Positions 1-5,232 of a stretch of DNA of 5,232 nt are shown here, piece by piece. The translations under genes were made by a program, and so were the position numbers. Positions within the stretch are counted from its first letter, which is position 1. Each line of letters opens with the position of its first letter. The notes below the pieces were generated by a model that did no database searches, had not been told where the DNA came from, and saw only the letters and a list, made by a program, of their open reading frames with translations. The DNA comes from Planctomycetota bacterium. Lineage in GTDB: Bacteria; Planctomycetota; Planctomycetia; Planctomycetales; Planctomycetaceae. The stretch is taken from NCBI GenBank assembly GCA_013151585.1, contig JAADHY010000216.1, positions 1 through 5,232 on the forward strand, written 5' to 3'.

Positions 1-28
1 TTTTCGATTCTCCGCGGGTCGCCGCGGG
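1..28 (-). promoter_or_regulatory. Intergenic hairpin and Shine-Dalgarno-like site for a gene beyond the left edge
   Basis: Read on the minus strand, the 28 bases after the gspF stop contain two CCGCGG blocks (27-22 and 17-12) separated by CGAC. They can fold into a 6-bp all-GC stem with a 4-base loop. The last two G of the stem are also the first two G of GGAGA (13-9), a good Shine-Dalgarno match, followed by TCGAAAA to the window edge. A start codon at or just past the edge would be at normal spacing, so another gene of the operon probably starts there; a pseudopilin such as gspG would be expected from gsp gene order, but it is not seen. The hairpin could hide the ribosome site until ribosomes finishing gspF open it. 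No U-tract follows the stem, so it does not look like a terminator. Confidence 0.5.
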
Positions 29-1237
29 CTACAAGATGCTCGAGCTTTGCAGGATCGGCAGCAGCAGCCCGGCGACCACAAACAGGATGACACCGGCCAT
101 CACCATCAGCATGACCGGCTCCAGAAGCCGGACAAACAAGTCCAACTGTCGATACGTTCGTCGCTCCATGTTTTCCGAGATATCGATCAAGACCTGTTCC
201 AAGTTGTTCGCCTCTTCTCCGACGGCGATCATTTCCACGACATCCTCCGGAAACTGCCGGCTGGCCGCCAGCGGCTTCGCCAGGCTTTTTCCGGCCTGCA
301 CGTTGTCGGCCGCTTCCGCGATCGCGCGACTCAGGACCCGGTTTCCCGTCGCATCTTTCGCAATGCGGATCGATTGCAAAATAGGCACCCCGTTTTGCAA
401 GAGCGTCCCCAAAATGCGGCAAAACCGAGCGATCGCCAGGCTACGGACGATTGCGCCCGCGCCTTGGATCTTCAGCTTCAGCCCGTCAAGAAAGTACTTT
501 CCTTCCTCGGTCTGAGCGTACCGATACAAGAAGATCAGCCCGGCGGCGACGGCGATCAGAAAATAGGCCCCGAAACGGCCCAGGTTGTGGCTCAGTGTCA
601 TCAGGGCGGTCGTCGCCCACGGCAACTGCCCGCGTTGCTCCATGCGTGCAAAAATCGGCTCGAATTTTGGCACGAACCACACGATCATCGTCGTGACAAT
701 GACGCTGCCAATGACCAATAGAAAGGCGGGGTACGCGATTGAGCCGATCAACCGGCTTTTCAAGTCTTCTTGATGCTCGGTGAAGTCGGCGACTCGTTTG
801 AGGACGTCTTCCAGGAAGCTGCCCTCTTCGCCGGCCCGGACCATGCTCACGGCCAATTCGGTAAAAACCTTCGGGTGGCGGCGCATGGCGTCGGCCAGCG
901 CCATGCCGTCGGCCACTTGATCGCGCACATCTCGCAAGACAAGCTTCAGGGCTGGATTGGTGGCCTGGCGTTCGAGTAGGTCGAGTGCTCGCAACAAGGG
1001 GACACCGGAACGCAACAGGTCCGCAAGCTGCGAGTAGAAGATAGCGACGTAGCGGGCACTGACACGGCGTCCGGCGTGGCGTTGCTGGGATTTAGCCGCT
1101 TCAGCCAGCTCAATGCGCACCGGAAAAAGCTGCTGAGCGGACAGATGAGTCGCAACTTCCATCTCACTGCCAGCCGGCAGCACGCCGGTCACTTCTTGTC
1201 CCGATTTGTCCCGCGCAACGTATTCGAATTCCGGCAT
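29..1237 (-). CDS. gspF: GspF/PilC family inner-membrane platform protein of a type II secretion system
   Basis: The 402-residue length is normal for GspF. This family forms the inner-membrane platform on which the ATPase GspE acts to assemble pseudopilin subunits. A short N-terminal cytoplasmic region (MPEFEYVARDKSG, typical of the family) leads into two related T2SSF domains at about residues 65-185 and 270-390. The repeat is visible as FYSQLADLLRSGVPLLRAL (67-85) against FCRILGTLLQNGVPILQSI (272-290), and as GEEGSFLEDVL (136-146) against GEEANNLEQVL (340-350). Three hydrophobic membrane segments lie at about 169-189, 222-239 and 371-395. The ATG at 1237 is 6 bases after the gspE stop, with only a weak GAG at 1250-1248 as ribosome site inside the end of gspE, so translation is probably coupled to gspE. 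The gene looks intact. A type IV pilus PilC role is the alternative; the GspD-like neighbour favours type II secretion. Confidence 0.96.
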   Translation of the reverse strand: MPEFEYVARDKSGQEVTGVLPAGSEMEVATHLSAQQLFPVRIELAEAAKSQQRHAGRRVSARYVAIFYSQLADLLRSGVPLLRALDLLERQATNPALKLVLRDVRDQVADGMALADAMRRHPKVFTELAVSMVRAGEEGSFLEDVLKRVADFTEHQEDLKSRLIGSIAYPAFLLVIGSVIVTTMIVWFVPKFEPIFARMEQRGQLPWATTALMTLSHNLGRFGAYFLIAVAAGLIFLYRYAQTEEGKYFLDGLKLKIQGAGAIVRSLAIARFCRILGTLLQNGVPILQSIRIAKDATGNRVLSRAIAEAADNVQAGKSLAKPLAASRQFPEDVVEMIAVGEEANNLEQVLIDISENMERRTYRQLDLFVRLLEPVMLMVMAGVILFVVAGLLLPILQSSSIL

Positions 1238-1243
1238 AGCCGA

Positions 1244-2986
1244 TCAGCTCGATTGACTTTCTTCTTGTCGCTGTTCCAAGACGCCCAAGCCCCACTCGCC
1301 CATCTGCTCGACGTCCCCTTTCGTCACTCGTTTCACTTCCTCCACGTCCGTGACCCCCGCCAGCACCTTCTCCCACCCGCACTGCCGCAAGGTGGTCATG
1401 CCGTGTTTCAAAGCATAATGGCGAATCTCCGACGCGCTGGCCTGCTCGACACACAGCCGGCGCACGCCATCGTCCGTGCGCAAGAGCTCGAAGATGCCCG
1501 TCCGGCCGGAAAAGCCCGTCTCGCGACATTCGCGGCACCCTTGGCGGACCCACAAGAACTCTGGCAGCGGCCTTGGAAAATCGCTCGGCAAGTCGTCCGG
1601 ATCGGGCGGTTCCTGTCGGCGACATTCTTTGCACAAGACCCGGACCAACCGCTGAGCCATCACGGCTTCGACCGTGCTCGCCGCCAAGTAAGGCTCAACC
1701 CCCATATCGATCAGCCGGGTGAAAGCGCTGGGCGCGTCGTTCGTGTGCAGAGTGCTGAAGACCAGGTGACCGGTTAGCGAAGCTTGAATGGCGGCTTCCG
1801 CGGTCTCCCCGTCTCGGATCTCGCCGACCAAGATCACGTCCGGGTCATGACGCAAAATGCTCCGCAGCCCATGCGCGAAGGTCAGCCCGATCTTAGAATG
1901 GACGTGAATCTGGTTGATGCCCTCCATGTGATACTCGACCGGGTCTTCGATCGTGATGATCTTCGTTTCCGGGCTATTGATCTCGTTGAGACAACTGTAG
2001 AGCGTGGTGGTCTTGCCGGAACCGGTCGGGCCGGTAACGAGAATGATGCCGTGCGGAAAAGTAATCACCTCGCGGAAAATCCGGATCATCCGGTCAGGCA
2101 AGCCGACATTGGCCAGGTCGAAGACCATCCGCCCCTTGTCGAGCAGACGCAGGCAGACCCCTTCGCCGTGGATCATCGGAATGATGGAAACCCGCACGTC
2201 GATTTCCCGGCCGCGAACGCGCAACTTGATTCGTCCGTCTTGCGGCAGACGTTTCTCCGCGATGTTCAACCGCGACATGATTTTCAACCGTGTGATGATC
2301 GCCGCGTAAAAGTGGTTGATCTCCGGCGGGACCGGCTGAATCCGCAGCATGCCGTCAATGCGGTATCGGATGCGTAGTCCCTTGTCTTGCGGCTCGATAT
2401 GTACGTCCGTTGCGTTCAGCGAAAGGGCCTCAATGAGCAGCTCGTTGACGAGCCGGATGACGGACGCCGCTTGAGCTTCTTCGACCAGTTCGCCTTCGAC
2501 CGGCTCGATCTCTTCCAGCAGCTCAACTTCCTCGGCGGCTCGTTGAGCGACCAATTCATTGATCGTATCGCCGCCGACGCCCAGATTCTCTTTGATCAAG
2601 TCATCGACGTCGTCCGCTCTTGCCAGAACCGGTTCCAGCTCGTAGCCGCTGACGGAGCTCAGTTCGTTCAAAGCTTCGAAGTCGAAGGGATCGCTGATCG
2701 CCACGACGACCCGGTCGTCGTGTTTTTCGAGCGGCAAAACGCGGTGCCGAAAAATGGCTCGCGTGGGAAACTCCGCCAGTAACTCACGATCCACCTGAAA
2801 GTCTTTCAGATCGACGAAGCGCATGCCCAGCTCATCGGCGAAGGCCCGAAGGACATCTTCCTCCTTCACGATGCCCAATTCGATCAGTCGGCGGTCCAGC
2901 CGTTGACCGTTCAAGTCCTTCGCGATCGCCTCGACGCTTTCGCGAGTCACCAGATTGCGCGAGACCAAAACGTCCGCGATATTCAT
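1244..2986 (-). CDS. gspE: GspE/PilB family secretion ATPase
   Basis: This is the cytoplasmic hexameric ATPase that powers pseudopilus assembly through GspF. Numbered from ATG 2986 (580 residues): an MshEN/T2SSE N-terminal domain at about 56-135; an acidic Glu-rich linker at about 149-172; the N2E domain with RLPQDGR at 246-252; Walker A GPTGSGKT at 319-326; Asp box IEDPVEY at 346-352; Walker B ILVGEIRD at 385-392 with Glu389; His box with His407 and His414; and a zinc-binding tetracysteine site, Cys452/455 and Cys484/487. All catalytic motifs are present. The end runs on for about 25 residues past the usual VLAGVT...VEEVKRVT closing motif. I chose ATG 2986 because GGA (2996-2994) lies 7 bases upstream; an in-frame TTG at 2998 would add MDPL but lacks a ribosome site. 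The length is nearer to PilB than to short GspE proteins, so a pilus ATPase cannot be excluded by sequence alone. Confidence 0.96.
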   Translation of the reverse strand: MNIADVLVSRNLVTRESVEAIAKDLNGQRLDRRLIELGIVKEEDVLRAFADELGMRFVDLKDFQVDRELLAEFPTRAIFRHRVLPLEKHDDRVVVAISDPFDFEALNELSSVSGYELEPVLARADDVDDLIKENLGVGGDTINELVAQRAAEEVELLEEIEPVEGELVEEAQAASVIRLVNELLIEALSLNATDVHIEPQDKGLRIRYRIDGMLRIQPVPPEINHFYAAIITRLKIMSRLNIAEKRLPQDGRIKLRVRGREIDVRVSIIPMIHGEGVCLRLLDKGRMVFDLANVGLPDRMIRIFREVITFPHGIILVTGPTGSGKTTTLYSCLNEINSPETKIITIEDPVEYHMEGINQIHVHSKIGLTFAHGLRSILRHDPDVILVGEIRDGETAEAAIQASLTGHLVFSTLHTNDAPSAFTRLIDMGVEPYLAASTVEAVMAQRLVRVLCKECRRQEPPDPDDLPSDFPRPLPEFLWVRQGCRECRETGFSGRTGIFELLRTDDGVRRLCVEQASASEIRHYALKHGMTTLRQCGWEKVLAGVTDVEEVKRVTKGDVEQMGEWGLGVLEQRQEESQSS

Positions 2987-3090
2987 GAGTGGGTCCAAGC
3001 TAGTTTAATTGAACCGTCCTGCCGGATCGGCGAGCTTCCGTGCGGATGTGTCGCTTTTCTGCCGACGCAAATCGGCCGATGAAACGGCGG
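2987..3090 (-). other. Intergenic gap between the GspD-like gene and gspE, no clear promoter or terminator
   Basis: These 104 bases hold a perfect 10-base palindrome ATCGGCCGAT (3071-3080), a small overlapping 5-bp hairpin (GCCGA at 3061-3065 with TCGGC at 3072-3076), a 4-bp hairpin (3021-3031), and an AT-rich imperfect palindrome GTTTAATTGAAC (3004-3015 on the plus strand). The AT-rich patch is the only stretch resembling a -10 element and has no matching -35 at proper spacing. No hairpin is followed by a U-run. The gap most likely lies inside a continuous operon transcript. The reading frame of the upstream gene stays open across it after the TGA stop (see findings). Confidence 0.5.
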
Positions 3091-5232
3091 TCAGCGACCT
3101 CGTCGGGTCGGAGGTCGCACGCCGAAGGGGCTCGGCGGACGAAATCGACTGGAGCCGCGGCTGGAGCTCCGACTCGGCGGTCGAAAGCCTGAGCTGCCTC
3201 GGCTGAAGGGGCTGCGTCCTCCCTGCGACATCCGCTCTCGCAACCGCTGCAGAAAGAACGCTCGAATCTGGTCCGGCGACGGACCGCCGCCAACACGCGG
3301 CGGAGGCGTGCCAGGACGAGACGTCCGCGATGAGCTCACACTCGAGGTGCCCGTGCTGGTCGTGATGCTGAGTTTGGGTATCATCGAAGTCAGCGCCTGC
3401 TGCACCGCTTCTGCATTCGCATGCTGAACTGTCACGACGCGAACGGTCTGTCTCGCCTCATAAGCGGCTTGATCCAGCTCTTTCACCAACGCTTCGATCT
3501 GCCGGTACAAGGAATCATTGCATGACACAATGATCTGGTTCGTGCTAGTATCGACGCCCAAGGTGAGCTTCACCTGTTCGGCCGCACGCGACCCGCCGCG
3601 CGACCCGCCCCGGCCGAGAAAAGCCGCTAAAGGTCCGCCCGGCGGAGTTCCTCCGCGCGCCGACGACTGCTGCGACTGGCCCATCTCAACCGCGTAGACG
3701 CTGCGAATGATCTCCGCCACTTGCGTTGCATCGGCGTACTCAACCGGAATCGTCCGTGGCGCACGGTCTCGCAATTGCTCAGGCAACTCGGAAGCGTCCA
3801 ACACTTTCAACACGTTCTCAACGTCGCGCACCTTATCCGGCGGTCCGCTGACGAACAGCGCGTTCAGTCGCGTTTCGGGGATGATCTGCAGCGTCTCCGT
3901 GGAGGCCACGTTCGACAGCCCTGTGCTTTGCATCACGCTGCTGCCGAAGCGCGAGAGGCTACCGATCAGCCCCGAGCTCGAGCTTGCCGTCGCGACCGTG
4001 CTGTCGGGAAAAAGCTGTTCCAGCATCGCGGCCGCTTCCGTCGCATCCGCGGACCGAAGATAAAACACGGTCCACCCCGTCTGTTCGGGAATTTGCTGGG
4101 CTAGCATGTAAATCCACTGCTCCAACTGATCGAGGGCCTTTTCATCAGCCGAGCTGATGACCAAGTTGTTGCCTTGGACCTCGACCACGATTTCCGGACG
4201 CTTTTCCGGGGCCCGGTTTGCTGTGCCCTGCTGCGGACCGGAGTCAGTGGGCGGTCGTTCTTTCGGTTGAGCTTCTGCGTCCGCTCTCGGCTTCGCGGCG
4301 TCGGGCGGAGCCGAAGTCGGTGAGGGCGCCGCGGCCGCCGGCTCGGGCTGAGGCCTCGCAGACAAGCCCTTCGCGGCTTCTGGCTGCCGTCGCGGCTTGT
4401 CCGGCGTGGCCTGAGCTCGCGTCTCGTGCTGGGCCGGCTCTTCCTGTTGCTGAGACGCAAAAATGACGCGTAACGGATGCGACCGGATCGATCCGCGCGC
4501 CGCGGTCGGTCGGTCCGCAGCGGGCGACGATTCCGGACCGCTTTGGCTCGCGTCAGACCGAGGGCCGGCCGCAGAGCCAGCCGGCGCCGGCTCCGGACGG
4601 CCTTCTTCGCGATAGGACTCGCGCCGGAAGCGGTCCGGGTTTCGGCGTGACGTAGGTCGCTGCGGTCGGGAAACGTCCGGCCGCCGAGGAGACGACGAAG
4701 GCTCGACCTGAGGCACCACGGGGCTTGTGGCCGCCGGCACGCGCTCATCCTGGATCGGCCCGCGTCCTGGGACCGCCCGCACCCGAATCGGATACGGACT
4801 CACGCTTTGCAGCAACCGCAGGAACTGCATTGGGTCGCGGCTGCCCAGCGGAATGGTCCGGACCCGGCCAGTGCCGAACCGGCCCGCACCGGCGCCCGCC
4901 CCCATCTGCTCCAGCAAGGAACGGACTTGAGCCACCTGCTCGGGCGTGCCGCGCACGACCAACTGGCCGGGATTGGCGACAATCGATGGCGAGTTCTCTG
5001 GGTCCGAACCGAAGAGCGCCTGCAGAGTCGTAGTGAGCGTGGCGGTGTCCATCAGCCCTGTCGGAATCACGGCGACAGTCGTGCCACCGGTCATGCCGTC
5101 CAGCCGACGGATCAACGCCGCAATCTCCCGCTGTTCGCTCGGGGTCGCGTAAATGTGAATCCGGCCGTAACGGCGGTCTTCATTAACGACCGTGCCGGGG
5201 TACAGTACGCTCAGTGTCTTGGCAACTTCCGA
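3091..5232 (-). CDS. GspD-like secretin N-domain protein without a barrel (partial, 5' end outside window)
   Basis: The frame is open to the right edge, so the N-terminus (signal peptide and any N0 domain) is missing; 713 residues are visible, ending at TGA 3093-3091. Numbered from the edge, it contains repeated secretin N-domain units (beta-alpha-beta-beta-alpha, with the hallmark NAL[FI]VSG/LVVRGTP strand followed by a helix ending in xxLD): unit 1 at 1-46, unit 2 at 53-111, unit 3 split into 123-153 and 347-380, unit 4 at 386-481 (RLNALFVSGPPDKV), unit 5 at 492-591 (STNQIIVSCNDSLYRQIEALVKELD), and a half unit 6 at 594-626. Residues 154-346 are a Pro/Ala/Arg/Glu/Ser-rich, probably disordered insert; 627-713 is a basic Ser/Arg/Gly/Pro-rich tail. 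In GspD the N-domains form the periplasmic ring stack under an outer-membrane barrel; here no barrel follows. Position just upstream of gspE and gspF supports a role in the same machine. Barrel-less proteins of this kind are, from memory, annotated in planctomycetes as 'secretin N-terminal domain-containing protein'. Confidence 0.85.
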   Translation of the reverse strand, partial: SEVAKTLSVLYPGTVVNEDRRYGRIHIYATPSEQREIAALIRRLDGMTGGTTVAVIPTGLMDTATLTTTLQALFGSDPENSPSIVANPGQLVVRGTPEQVAQVRSLLEQMGAGAGAGRFGTGRVRTIPLGSRDPMQFLRLLQSVSPYPIRVRAVPGRGPIQDERVPAATSPVVPQVEPSSSPRRPDVSRPQRPTSRRNPDRFRRESYREEGRPEPAPAGSAAGPRSDASQSGPESSPAADRPTAARGSIRSHPLRVIFASQQQEEPAQHETRAQATPDKPRRQPEAAKGLSARPQPEPAAAAPSPTSAPPDAAKPRADAEAQPKERPPTDSGPQQGTANRAPEKRPEIVVEVQGNNLVISSADEKALDQLEQWIYMLAQQIPEQTGWTVFYLRSADATEAAAMLEQLFPDSTVATASSSSGLIGSLSRFGSSVMQSTGLSNVASTETLQIIPETRLNALFVSGPPDKVRDVENVLKVLDASELPEQLRDRAPRTIPVEYADATQVAEIIRSVYAVEMGQSQQSSARGGTPPGGPLAAFLGRGGSRGGSRAAEQVKLTLGVDTSTNQIIVSCNDSLYRQIEALVKELDQAAYEARQTVRVVTVQHANAEAVQQALTSMIPKLSITTSTGTSSVSSSRTSRPGTPPPRVGGGPSPDQIRAFFLQRLRERMSQGGRSPFSRGSSGFRPPSRSSSRGSSRFRPPSPFGVRPPTRRGR
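3130..3204 (-). repeat. Two 11-residue repeats at 14-residue spacing in the basic tail of the GspD-like protein
   Basis: The tail encodes SRGSSGFRPPS (3204-3172) and SRGSSRFRPPS (3162-3130), with a partial third echo, FGVRPPTRRG, up to the stop. The proteins differ at one of eleven positions, but codons differ at several serines, including switches between AGY and TCN families. The repeat is therefore much better conserved at the protein level than at the DNA level. Confidence 0.7.
4195..4773 (-). other. Region encoding a long disordered Pro/Ala/Arg-rich insert within the third N-domain
   Basis: This part of the GspD-like gene encodes about 193 residues dominated by Pro, Ala, Arg, Ser, Glu and Gln, with almost no hydrophobic core positions. 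Before it stands the first half of an N-domain (RTIPLGSRDPMQFLRLLQSV), after it the second half (IVVEVQGNNLVISSADEKAL). The only hydrophobic island inside it is PLRVIFA (about 4473-4453). The insert occupies the loop where units 4 and 5 carry shorter Ser/Gly-rich inserts of about 30 residues. Confidence 0.65.

Noticed and set aside
47..721. Plus-strand open frame (224 codons) opposite gspF
   Set aside because: The product is His/Gln/Arg-rich with no domain and is fully antisense to a well-recognised gspF, so it is a shadow.
1076..1777. Long plus-strand open frame (233 codons) opposite the gspE/gspF junction
   Set aside because: It spans the end of gspE and the start of gspF on the opposite strand, and its translation shows no recognisable domain. 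Long antisense frames are common opposite GC-rich genes.
2996..2998. TTG as the gspE start codon
   Set aside because: It adds only four residues and has no Shine-Dalgarno sequence at proper distance, whereas ATG at 2986 has GGA 7 bases upstream.
3021..3076. Rho-independent terminator after the GspD-like gene
   Set aside because: The hairpins here have stems of only 4-5 bp and none is followed by a U-tract on the transcribed strand.
3000..3296. Minus-strand 98-codon frame covering the end of the GspD-like gene and the gap before gspE
   Set aside because: I tested it as a possible frameshifted continuation carrying the rest of the secretin. The translation is Arg/Ala-rich without N-domain or barrel features, and it overlaps the repeat tail in another frame.
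4101..4748. Minus-strand 215-codon frame inside the insert region of the GspD-like gene
   Set aside because: It is extremely Arg/Ser/Pro-rich and lies wholly inside the low-complexity insert in another frame. It reflects GC-rich composition, and the true frame resumes N-domain sequence on both sides.
5113..5115. TTG at 5115 as the start of the GspD-like gene
   Set aside because: The frame continues upstream to the window edge with 39 codons that complete a good N-domain unit (GRIHIYATPSEQREIAALIRRLDG), so the codon is an internal leucine.

Overview
The window holds the core of a type II secretion / type IV pilus-like export system, all on the minus strand, so it is read from right to left. 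The order is a GspD-like protein made of secretin N-domains (3091-5232, its start lies beyond the right edge), then the assembly ATPase gspE (start at 2986, end 1244), then the inner-membrane platform protein gspF (1237-29). A Shine-Dalgarno-like sequence at the left edge suggests that a further gene, perhaps the major pseudopilin gspG, starts just outside. D-E-F is the classical gsp gene order. The 6-base gap between gspE and gspF and the same orientation throughout indicate one operon.

The organism is probably a GC-rich bacterium, and I suspect a planctomycete (Pirellulales-like). This is an inference from the overall style: an enlarged GspD-like protein with several N-domains separated by Pro/Ala/Arg/Ser-rich disordered stretches and apparently no barrel, next to ordinary GspE and GspF. 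There is no rRNA or other marker to prove it.

Region by region: 1-28 is a short gap with a GC hairpin touching a Shine-Dalgarno-like motif. 29-1237 is gspF, with two T2SSF domains and three membrane segments. 1244-2986 is gspE, with all nucleotide-binding boxes and a tetracysteine zinc site. 2987-3090 is an intergenic gap with small palindromes and no convincing promoter or terminator. 3091-5232 is the GspD-like gene.

The unusual part is the GspD-like gene. It sits in the gspD slot and has about five secretin N-domain units plus a sixth half unit, but no outer-membrane secretin barrel before its stop codon. Its third N-domain is split by a disordered insert of about 190 residues. The gene ends in an Arg/Ser/Gly/Pro-rich basic tail with a 14-residue repeat. 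GspE and GspF look fully functional, so the machine is probably active, but its outer-membrane exit must be formed differently or encoded elsewhere. I see no mobile elements, CRISPR arrays, tRNAs or rRNAs.
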